DNA from: Arthrobacter roseus
GTDB lineage: Bacteria; Actinomycetota; Actinomycetes; Actinomycetales; Micrococcaceae
Direction: 5' to 3'
Assembly: GCF_016907875.1 (NCBI RefSeq)
Contig: NZ_JAFBCU010000001.1
Span: 2,728,001-2,792,000 of the forward strand
Length of the DNA stretch: 64,000 nt
The translations under genes and the position numbers were made by a program. Positions 57,244 to 64,000 of the stretch are shown in pieces (the first letter of the stretch is position 1; every line of letters starts with the position of its first letter). The notes under the pieces are model-generated. The model was not told where the DNA came from, did no database searches, and was given only the letters and a program-made list of their open reading frames with translations.

Positions 57244-58623
57244 CTACACTGGGATACTGACCCGCTCCTCAATCTGGAAATCCGCATGGCGGCGCTGCAG
57301 CATCCCGCCGGGACCGCGGATGGCGGACGCGCCGTCGTCGTCGAACTCGTAGTGCATGGTCTCCCCGCGGCCGCCGAAACCTGTGGGCTCCAGCGAGCGC
57401 AGCGTGGACTCGTCCACGTATTCCAGCTCGGTCAGGCCGTCGACGTCGATCCCCATGGCTGCCGGCGAAACTTCCACCAGTTTCCCGCCCAGTTCGACGA
57501 CGTCGCCCAGACCCCAGAGGGAGGCGAACCGGCCGGTGAAGCGGCTGAGGTCCGTGCCTTCGGGAACGGCCGACGTCGGCTCCTTGGCTATGATGCTGGC
57601 GAGCGCGAAAAGCTCGTTCACCCAGGTGTTGGCGGGGCCGTCCAGGGAATTGGTGAGCACGCTGACGCAGACTCGGGATTCCGGATCAACCCAGGTGCGC
57701 GTGATGTGTCCGGGGTATCCGCCGCCGTGGCCAAAGACCTGCTTGCCCTGCACTTCGGCGAGCATGAGGCCCAGGCCGTAACCGTGGTTTGCGCCGGACG
57801 CGGCCCAGACCGGGTGCTGCATGCGGCGTTTGGAGCGGTCTGTCAGCAGGGTGTCGTCGCCGGGGAGATGGGCGGAGAAGTAGGTGACCAGGTCCGCGGC
57901 AGTCGAGTAGAAGCCGGTAGCGGCCGCCATCGAGTGGGTGTCTATGTGATCGATGGTGCTGCGCTCAGGTGCGTACGTCAGCGCCGAGTATCCCCGTGCG
58001 AGTTCGGGTTCCCGAGCGGGGTCCAGCTCGGGTCCGGTGTTGCGCAGCCCGAGGCGGTTCACAATGTTTTCGGTGACATACGCTGCGTAGTCCTGGCCGG
58101 AAGCCTCTTCGATGACCAGACCCAGCAGTGAGTAGCCAACGTTGGAGTATTTCAGGTGCGCGCCGGGCTCATTACGCTTGCCGGTCTTGGCCATCTCGAT
58201 CAATTCGTCCCTGGAGGGGAACTTTCGCGAGAGGATCCAGAAGTCTGAGTCGTCGCCGTCGCGCGTGATTCCTGATGAGTGGGAGAGAAGTTCAGCTACC
58301 GTGACGCCCGCCATTTCGGTCCCTTTGAGTTCGGGAACGTGCTGCTCGACCGGGTCATCCAGGCGCACCTTGCCCTGCTCCACCAGCTGCATGATGGCGG
58401 TCCCGGTGAACGTTTTCGAGTGTGAGGCCACCCGGAAGAGGGTGTCTTCCGTCATCAGCGTTCCAGCGGCGACGTCGGCAAAGCCTCCGCTGAAGGACCC
58501 GAGGAGCTTCCCGTCTACGGCCACCGCCACCTGAAAACCGGGCATCCGTTGGTGCTGCCGCTGGAACTCCAGCAGTTTCGGTGCATAGTCGAGAACTTCA
58601 CTCCAGATCGCTGCGGTTTCCAT
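57244..58623 (-). CDS. Class C beta-lactamase-fold serine hydrolase
   Basis: 459-aa serine hydrolase of the beta-lactamase/penicillin-binding fold. SxxK is at S67-K70 in ASHSKTFTG and YxN at Y159-N161 in LKYSNVGYS; HGGGYPGHIT gives the third box (HxG). No signal peptide, so a cytosolic esterase or peptidase is more likely than antibiotic hydrolysis. Single gene, divergent from the oligopeptidase B gene. Confidence 0.85.
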   Translation of the reverse strand: METAAIWSEVLDYAPKLLEFQRQHQRMPGFQVAVAVDGKLLGSFSGGFADVAAGTLMTEDTLFRVASHSKTFTGTAIMQLVEQGKVRLDDPVEQHVPELKGTEMAGVTVAELLSHSSGITRDGDDSDFWILSRKFPSRDELIEMAKTGKRNEPGAHLKYSNVGYSLLGLVIEEASGQDYAAYVTENIVNRLGLRNTGPELDPAREPELARGYSALTYAPERSTIDHIDTHSMAAATGFYSTAADLVTYFSAHLPGDDTLLTDRSKRRMQHPVWAASGANHGYGLGLMLAEVQGKQVFGHGGGYPGHITRTWVDPESRVCVSVLTNSLDGPANTWVNELFALASIIAKEPTSAVPEGTDLSRFTGRFASLWGLGDVVELGGKLVEVSPAAMGIDVDGLTELEYVDESTLRSLEPTGFGGRGETMHYEFDDDGASAIRGPGGMLQRRHADFQIEERVSIPV

Positions 58624-58698
58624 GAATCCACTTTCACTCTTGGCGTTATTTCAGCTGCGGGATATCAAACTGTCATAGCCACTCTATATATTGGGGGC

Positions 58699-60861
58699 AT
58701 GACTTCCACCACACTGCCCTCTGCTGCCCAGATTCCACCACCCGCCCGGAAAGAACCCCTGGAGCGGACCCGCCACGGAGACACTGTGGTTGATGATTAT
58801 GAGTGGCTTCGTAACAAGGAAAGCGCAGAGGTTGTCCAGTACCTCAAGGCTGAGAACGACTACACGGATGCGGTGACGGCTGATCAGGAGGAGCTGCGGA
58901 AGCAGATCTTCACCGAGATCAAGGACCGCACCCAGGAGACCGATCTATCCGTACCGAGCCGCAAAAAGGGCTGGTGGTATTACGGGCGCACCGAAGAGGG
59001 CAAGCAGTACGGCATCAACTGCCGGGTCGCGGCGCTGGGCACAGGAGACGCTGCCACGGACTGGACCCCGCCGGTCATCGAACCCGGAAAGTCGGTGCCC
59101 GGCGAGCAGATCCTCCTCGACGGAAACCTGGAGGCCGAGGGTAAGCCGTTCTTCTCCCTGGGCGGGCTTGCTGTTACGGAAGACGGGAACCTCCTCGCGT
59201 ATGCGCAGGACAATTCTGGTGATGAACGGTTCACGCTGCGCTTCAAGAATCTGCAGACCGGGGATCTCCTGGAGGACACCGTTGAAGGTGTCTTCTACGG
59301 CGTCGCCTTTTCACCGGATGGCCGGTGCATTTTCTATACGGTGGTAGATGATGCCTGGCGTCCCTATCAGGTCCGGTCCCATGTGCTGGGGACGGACGTC
59401 AGCGAGGACGTGGTGGTTTATCAGGAGGACGACGTCGCCATGTGGACGGGTTTCGAGCTCTCCGCCGACCGTCAGCAGCTGGTGATCGTCATCGGTTGCT
59501 CCGAATACAGCGAGTGTCGCGTTCTGGACCTGACGGATCCAAACGCGGTACTGCTGACCCTTCTCTCCCGCGACGAGCGCGTGCTCTATGAAGCGGACCC
59601 GCTGACCATCGACGGCAGGCGCCACTACGTTCTTACCCATAACCGGGATGCCATGAACTCCATGGTTTCCATCGTGGATGAGTCCGAGTTCGGTAAGCCT
59701 CTCGCTGAGCAGGTCTGGCGCACTGTGATGGCGCACGACGACGCCGTGAAGGTCAACGGCACGGCCGTCACCTCAACCCATGTTGCGGTTTCGGTCCGGC
59801 GGGACACCCTGGAGCGCGTGCAGGTGCTGCCCCTTGAGGGCCTCGGTACGGACACTCAGTCGCTGCCTGCGGAACCCGATTTCGAGGAAGACCTGTACAC
59901 CGCGAACCTGGCGGATGCCGAGTTCGATTCCCCCGTGATCAGACTCAGCTACACGTCTTTCTTCACGCCGCCGCGGGTCTACGACTACGTTCTGGCCACG
60001 GGCGAACTCGCGTTGCGCAAGGAAACGGAGGTTCGTGGCGGCTATCGGCCCGAGGACTATGTAGCTGAACGGCAGTGGGCCACGGCGGCGGACGGCACCA
60101 AAATTCCGCTATCCGTTCTTCGCCGCGCGGACCTTGCCCAGGACGGCTCAAACCCCGGCCTGGTGTACGGGTACGGCAGCTATGAAATCTCCATGGACCC
60201 TGCGTTCGGCATTCCCCGGTTGTCGCTGTTGGACCGTGGCTTTGTCTTTGTCATTGCACATATTCGTGGCGGCGGCGAGATGGGCCGTAGCTGGTACGAC
60301 GCAGGGAAGAAGCTCAACAAGAAGAACACCTTCACGGACTTCGTGGATGCAACCACGTGGCTGGCGGACTCCGGCTGGGTTTCCCCGGACCGTATCGCGG
60401 CGATGGGTGGCTCGGCTGGCGGTCTACTGATGGGCGCCGTCGTCAATCTGGCTCCGGAAAAGTACCAGGCCATTGTGGCGCAGGTGCCGTTTGTCGATGC
60501 GCTGACCACCATTCTTGATCCGGACCTGCCATTGTCAGCTCTGGAATGGGAGGAGTGGGGCAACCCGATCGCGGACTCTGAGGTCTACCAGTACATGAAG
60601 GAGTACACGCCCTACGAGAACATTCAGGCCGTGAACTACCCGCGCATCGCGGCGGTCACGAGTTTCAACGACACCCGCGTCTTCTACGTGGAACCGGCCA
60701 AGTGGGTAGCCCGGCTGCGCGAAATCACCACCGGCTCAGAGCCGATTGTCCTCAAGACTGAGATGGACGGCGGACACGGCGGTGCATCAGGCCGCTACGA
60801 GAAGTGGAAAGACGTGGCCTGGGACTACGCGTTCATTGCGGACGCCCTGAACGCACGCTAA
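58699..60861 (+). CDS. ptrB: Oligopeptidase B (S9A prolyl-oligopeptidase family)
   Basis: 720-aa cytosolic serine peptidase that cuts short peptides after basic residues. N-terminal beta-propeller (VVDDYEWLRNKESAEVVQYL onward), C-terminal hydrolase with nucleophile Ser572 in MGGSAGGLLMG and His693 in DGGHGGASGRY; the Asp is in the LILKTEMDG region. The start at 58699 follows a TATATA box (58685-58690) by 8 nt and a GGGGG run, so the mRNA may be nearly leaderless. A longer frame to 58549 overlaps the divergent gene. Confidence 0.9.
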   Translation: MTSTTLPSAAQIPPPARKEPLERTRHGDTVVDDYEWLRNKESAEVVQYLKAENDYTDAVTADQEELRKQIFTEIKDRTQETDLSVPSRKKGWWYYGRTEEGKQYGINCRVAALGTGDAATDWTPPVIEPGKSVPGEQILLDGNLEAEGKPFFSLGGLAVTEDGNLLAYAQDNSGDERFTLRFKNLQTGDLLEDTVEGVFYGVAFSPDGRCIFYTVVDDAWRPYQVRSHVLGTDVSEDVVVYQEDDVAMWTGFELSADRQQLVIVIGCSEYSECRVLDLTDPNAVLLTLLSRDERVLYEADPLTIDGRRHYVLTHNRDAMNSMVSIVDESEFGKPLAEQVWRTVMAHDDAVKVNGTAVTSTHVAVSVRRDTLERVQVLPLEGLGTDTQSLPAEPDFEEDLYTANLADAEFDSPVIRLSYTSFFTPPRVYDYVLATGELALRKETEVRGGYRPEDYVAERQWATAADGTKIPLSVLRRADLAQDGSNPGLVYGYGSYEISMDPAFGIPRLSLLDRGFVFVIAHIRGGGEMGRSWYDAGKKLNKKNTFTDFVDATTWLADSGWVSPDRIAAMGGSAGGLLMGAVVNLAPEKYQAIVAQVPFVDALTTILDPDLPLSALEWEEWGNPIADSEVYQYMKEYTPYENIQAVNYPRIAAVTSFNDTRVFYVEPAKWVARLREITTGSEPIVLKTEMDGGHGGASGRYEKWKDVAWDYAFIADALNAR

Positions 60862-60864
60862 TCC

Positions 60865-60933
60865 CCGCATCCACTCTGCAGTAGATGCTCTTCTCAGCAT
60901 GTGAGAACCGCACCTACTGCAGAGTGGATGCGG
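60865..60933. terminator. Long perfect inverted repeat between ptrB and EAL genes
   Basis: Arms of 20 bp are fully complementary: 60865-60884 (starting CCGCATCCACTC) and 60914-60933. The loop holds a smaller TTCTCA / TGAGAA hairpin. The right arm covers the stop and last codons of the EAL gene. Likely a bidirectional terminator; no U-run. Confidence 0.72.
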
Positions 60934-62062
60934 AGAGTGCGATGATCAGCCGCTCCATCCGGGCTATCCCCACAAAGCGCCCGGCATTATCGGTCACGAG
61001 CAGGGGCTCGAACCTGTGCGGTTCGTCCCGCGTCATGGAGCGGGCCAGGGCTTCGCTGATGGACGTATCCACGTTCACCCGCATGCCCTGACTCAAGACA
61101 CCGAAGCGTGCAGCGTTTTCATCAAGGACAGCCACGGGCCGCTGGTGGTTCTGGAGCAGGACAACCAGCGACAGCTTGGGATCGTCAGTGAAGCACGACG
61201 CCGCATGCTCCACGCTTGTTGCCGTCGTCGCGTTTTCCAGTAGGGCACGAACGGTGACACCATCAATCACCGGTTGACGCGAGGCCAACCTATGCGCGAG
61301 ACCAACATCGATGGACGCCCACGGCGGTCCGGGCCGCGCCAGATAGTATCCCTGAACCAGCGGAACGCCGAGGGCGACCAGAGCATCGAGCTCGCCTTCA
61401 CGTTCTACTCCCTCGGCCAGAATCCAGGCATCAACACGGCTGGCAAAGGTGCCGAGCATCTCAATCAGCGCACGTTTGGTTTCGTCACGGTCCACATCCT
61501 GAATCAGATCCCTGTCCACCTTGATCATGGACGGGCGCAGCGAGAGCAGGTGCCGCAAGCCCGCGTAGCCCGCGCCGGCGTCGTCGATGGCTATGAGTGC
61601 ACCGGCGGCGCGGAGTTGGTTGAGGTCCGGTTCCAGTTTCAGGTAGGAATCGATGGGCGACTGCTCGGTGAGTTCAATGACGAGGCCGCTCAGATCGCCT
61701 TCCTCGCTCCAGACGGAGCGAACGTCCTGAGAGAAAAGAAGTTCCGGAGAAACGTTGAGGGTGAGGAAGCAATTTGTCGGCAGCGAGTCCCTGCCCTTCA
61801 GCGCAGTCCGCAGAGCCATAGATTCCAGCTGGGCAGACTTTCCACGCGTCCGGGCAGCGGCAAACCACGCCTCGGGATTCTTCTCGGAGTAGCCAGGGAA
61901 ACGGGCCAGCGCCTCGTAGCCCACGACGGTTCCTTGGGCGGTGCTCACAATCGGTTGGTACGCCGCTTCCAGTCCGTCACCGCGGCAGGCGCATGCAAGT
62001 TGCGCGTCCCACTCGTCCGCGGTGTGCTCCAACGCAGACTCGCCGCCGCCTACCGAAGGCAT
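60914..62062 (-). CDS. EAL-domain c-di-GMP phosphodiesterase with CBS-like tail
   Basis: 382-aa protein. EAL domain at about 25-250 with the catalytic set in place: E50 of YEALARF, N103 in TLNVSP, E130/E133 in IELTE, D160-D161 in IDDAGAGYAGL, K181 in IKVDRDLI, E217 in AEGVERE and the QGYYLARP end. So it should hydrolyse c-di-GMP. The C-terminal 110 residues look like a CBS pair (VDTSISEALARSMTRDEP, FVGIARMERLI). The ATG overlaps the DUF1059 stop by 1 nt. Confidence 0.88.
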   Translation of the reverse strand: MPSVGGGESALEHTADEWDAQLACACRGDGLEAAYQPIVSTAQGTVVGYEALARFPGYSEKNPEAWFAAARTRGKSAQLESMALRTALKGRDSLPTNCFLTLNVSPELLFSQDVRSVWSEEGDLSGLVIELTEQSPIDSYLKLEPDLNQLRAAGALIAIDDAGAGYAGLRHLLSLRPSMIKVDRDLIQDVDRDETKRALIEMLGTFASRVDAWILAEGVEREGELDALVALGVPLVQGYYLARPGPPWASIDVGLAHRLASRQPVIDGVTVRALLENATTATSVEHAASCFTDDPKLSLVVLLQNHQRPVAVLDENAARFGVLSQGMRVNVDTSISEALARSMTRDEPHRFEPLLVTDNAGRFVGIARMERLIIALSASTLQ

Positions 62063-62238
62063 CAGTTCACAGAAACAATGGCACCACGGACAGACTGAAA
62101 CAGATGATCTGGAACCTCCGTGTATCCGTGAACTGACGTCGCGTGAGCGGAGACCGCTGCTAGAACTTCATCTTCTGTGCTGCATACCCAACGGGCTTCG
62201 CAACCCGGCACCACATCGCCGCAGGCAAACGATTTCAT
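62062..62238 (-). CDS. DUF1059 small protein
   Basis: 58-aa protein with a single DUF1059 domain: FACGDVVPGCEARWVCSTED, Cys residues at positions 5, 11 and 17, and AVSAHATSVHGYTEVPDHL with conserved histidines, which could bind a metal. AGGAGAATCAG precedes the ATG at 62238; the frame to 62361 has no support. It is translationally coupled to the EAL gene. Function unknown. Confidence 0.8.
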   Translation of the reverse strand: MKSFACGDVVPGCEARWVCSTEDEVLAAVSAHATSVHGYTEVPDHLFQSVRGAIVSVN

Positions 62239-62373
62239 CTGATTCTCCTTGTGCTGTTGGATGGCACCGGTTTTGGGGCACCAACTGACTACTTCGTGGT
62301 ATCTATCGGCAGCGAGGTCGAAAGCGTCAGGTGAAGTACGGGTTCCGAGTTGACAGAGCACCCACTGGGGGTA

Positions 62374-62395
62374 TTACCTAATGAACATTCGGTAA
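62374..62395. promoter_or_regulatory. TetR-type (PaaR-like) operator before paaI
   Basis: Arms TTACCTAATG (62374-62383) and CATTCGGTAA (62386-62395) are inverted copies with one mismatch around a central AA. It lies 19 bp before the paaI start and resembles the site before paaA. Confidence 0.72.
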
Positions 62396-62414
62396 CACGC
62401 GTGAGAGGCATCAC

Positions 62415-62861
62415 ATGACGAACATCAGCGTCGATAACGGCGTTCAACAGTCGAGGGTCACAGGACTCGATCACGCAATTCTCAAGGACGACCACGCCTC
62501 CGAGTGGATGGGTATCGACGTCGTCGCTCTGGGTGATGGCACCGCCACTATTTGCATGACGCTCCGTCAGGAAATGCTCAACGGATTCGGGATCGCCCAT
62601 GGCGGCATGATCTTTGCCTTCGCGGACAGCGCCTTCGCCCTGGCATGCAACCCGGCCGAGGGCTCAGCCGACACCATCACGGTAGCTTCGGGCGTCGACA
62701 TCAATTTCCTCTCCCCCGCTCGTCCCGGCCAACTGCTCACCGCCGCCGCCACCCGGCGACAGCAACAGGGCCGCAGCGGAATCTATGACATCCAGATCAC
62801 GGCCGACGACACCGTCATTGCCGAATTCCGTGGCCGCAGCCGCACCATCCCCAAAAAGTAA
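62415..62861 (+). CDS. paaI: PaaI hotdog-fold thioesterase
   Basis: 148-aa acyl-CoA thioesterase: NGFGIAHGGMIFAFADSAFA is the PaaI/hotdog motif, with the Asp of FADSAF and the HGG turn. It hydrolyses ring-hydroxylated phenylacetyl-CoA by-products to rescue CoA. The ATG at 62415 lies 19 bp after the palindromic operator and 14 bp before paaK. Confidence 0.92.
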   Translation: MTNISVDNGVQQSRVTGLDHAILKDDHASEWMGIDVVALGDGTATICMTLRQEMLNGFGIAHGGMIFAFADSAFALACNPAEGSADTITVASGVDINFLSPARPGQLLTAAATRRQQQGRSGIYDIQITADDTVIAEFRGRSRTIPKK

Positions 62862-62875
62862 AAGAGGCTTTTCCG

Positions 62876-64000
62876 TTGACACAGAACACACGCGTAGAAC
62901 TCGACAATCCGCTCGATTTCGAAGAAACCATGAGCCGGGACGAGCTGGAAGCCCTTCAGTTACAGCGACTTCAGCACAGTGTGCAGTACGCCTACGATCG
63001 CGTGCCCATGTACACGAAAAAGTTCGACGACGCCGGCGTCAAGCCCAGTGATCTCAAGAGCCTCGAGGACCTCCAGAAGTTCCCGTACACCACCAAGGAA
63101 GACCTACGGCAGACCTACCCGTTTGGGATGTTTGCCGTGCCGCAGCACGAAGTGGCCCGAATCCACGCGTCATCTGGCACCACCGGCAGGCCCACCGTCG
63201 TCGGCTATACCAAGGGCGACCTTGAGAACTGGGCAACCATGGGGGCCCGCTCGCTACGTGCTTCCGGTGTGAAGCCGGGCTGGAAAGTGCACAACGCCTA
63301 CGGTTACGGTCTGTTCACCGGTGGCCTCGGAGCTCATTCTGCCGCTGAGAAGCTCGGCTGCACCGTCATTCCCATGTCCGGCGGTCAGACCCAGAGGCAG
63401 CTCCAGCTGATCCAGGACTTCGAGCCGGACGCGATTCTCTGCACGCCCACCTATCTGCTGACCATCATGGATGCCATGGTGCAGGCAGGAATGGACCCGC
63501 GCGCCACCTCCATTAAAGTGGCCGTGCTCGGCGCCGAGCCATGGACCGAGGAGATGCGCCACGAGCTTGAGGTCGGTATGGATATCGACGCCTGCGACAT
63601 CTACGGTCTCTCCGAAGTCATGGGCCCAGGCGTTGCCGGTGAATGCGTTGACTCCAAAGATGGCTGCACCATCTGGGAGGACCACTTCCGCCCGGAGATC
63701 ATCGACCCCATCACCGACGCCGTTTTGCCCGATGGCCAACACGGCGAGTTGGTGTTCACATCCCTGACCAAAGAGGCGATGCCGATTATCCGGTACCGCA
63801 CACGCGATCTGACGCGGCTACTGCCGGGCACAACCCGTCCGAGCATGCGCCGTATGGGCCGTATCAGTGGACGCAGCGATGACATGATCATCCTGCGCGG
63901 CGTCAATCTGTTCCCCACCCAAATCGAGGAAATCGCCCTCCGCGTTCCAGGACTAAGTCCGCATTTTCAGCTGGAGCTGACCCGCCCAAAGCGCATGGAC
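62876..64000 (+). CDS. paaK: Phenylacetate-CoA ligase, 3' end cut by window
   Basis: 375 codons are visible to the right edge with no stop; the family is about 430-440 aa, so roughly 60 residues are missing. The TTG at 62876 has AAGAGG 8 nt upstream and begins MTQNTRVELDNPLDFEETMS. ATP site ASSGTTGRPTVVGYTKGD near residue 100, LFTGGLGAHSAAEKLGC, AEPWTEEMR and SEVMGPGVAGEC are PaaK motifs; GRSDDMIILRGVNLFPTQIE near 345 is the adenylation hinge. It makes phenylacetyl-CoA from phenylacetate, CoA and ATP. Confidence 0.94.
   Translation, partial: MTQNTRVELDNPLDFEETMSRDELEALQLQRLQHSVQYAYDRVPMYTKKFDDAGVKPSDLKSLEDLQKFPYTTKEDLRQTYPFGMFAVPQHEVARIHASSGTTGRPTVVGYTKGDLENWATMGARSLRASGVKPGWKVHNAYGYGLFTGGLGAHSAAEKLGCTVIPMSGGQTQRQLQLIQDFEPDAILCTPTYLLTIMDAMVQAGMDPRATSIKVAVLGAEPWTEEMRHELEVGMDIDACDIYGLSEVMGPGVAGECVDSKDGCTIWEDHFRPEIIDPITDAVLPDGQHGELVFTSLTKEAMPIIRYRTRDLTRLLPGTTRPSMRRMGRISGRSDDMIILRGVNLFPTQIEEIALRVPGLSPHFQLELTRPKRMD

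Overview
The window is a high-GC actinobacterial chromosome segment that fits the Micrococcaceae (Arthrobacter and relatives). The reasons are the gene complement: menaquinone synthesis with a MenJ-type reductase, a mycothiol-dependent maleylpyruvate-isomerase-family enzyme, an FprA-type ferredoxin reductase, a PucR-type regulator beside GABA genes, a paaABCDE pathway, and many GTG/TTG starts. The species cannot be fixed from the sequence alone. No tRNA, rRNA, CRISPR array, insertion sequence or prophage was seen. The only gene-free stretch over 300 bp (39732-40046) holds a c-di-AMP riboswitch.

Layout. 1-839: 5' part of a secreted thioester-domain surface protein that runs off the left edge. 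0.96-4.5 kb: FprA reductase, RarD permease, tandem universal stress protein. 4.6-9.1 kb: a GABA/aminobutyraldehyde catabolic operon (aldehyde dehydrogenase, GabT) with a divergent PucR regulator and a terminator. 9.2-13.7 kb: small protein, SDR epimerase, urea transporter, glycolipid-binding-domain protein, TRIC-like channel, SUKH-like protein, HIT hydrolase. 13.7-14.9 kb: an AbiEi/DUF559 nuclease-like gene bracketed by two 99-bp palindromic elements. 14.9-28.6 kb: an interrupted menaquinone region (polyprenyl diphosphate synthase, MenJ, MenG, MenF, MenD, MenC) with a polar amino acid ABC transporter, a PhoX-like phosphatase, an ASCH protein, a PAP2 protein and acylphosphatase set in between.

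28.6-41.2 kb: a second PAP2 phosphatase, an MFS exporter with an 18-Cys copper-storage-like protein, a PRC-barrel protein, four more MFS transporters, a nucleoside deaminase, an ArsR regulator with a perfect operator palindrome, a CPA1 antiporter and a LysM-NlpC/P60 cell-wall hydrolase under the c-di-AMP riboswitch. 41.4-45.7 kb: 2-oxoacid dehydrogenase E1alpha-E1beta-E2 operon with a divergent Lrp/AsnC regulator. 46-50.6 kb: phenylacetate operon paaABCDE plus paaG. 50.8-62.4 kb: PadR with a HAAS-type membrane protein, a two-gene accessory segment bracketed by two more 99-bp elements, a glycine-betaine/choline-type ABC operon, a serine hydrolase, oligopeptidase B and a DUF1059-EAL operon. 62.4 kb to the right edge: paaI and the 5' part of paaK.

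How the parts work together. The paa genes lie in two blocks about 12 kb apart. Similar TetR-type operator-like sites sit in front of each block, which suggests one regulon. The 2-oxoacid dehydrogenase next to paa could feed it if it accepts phenylpyruvate (inference). The menaquinone genes run from chorismate (MenF, MenD, MenC) through the polyprenyl tail and methylation (MenG) to tail reduction (MenJ); menA, menB, menE and menH are not in the window. Three long, nearly perfect inverted repeats and four 99-bp elements occupy intergenic DNA and are the most unusual non-coding structures here.
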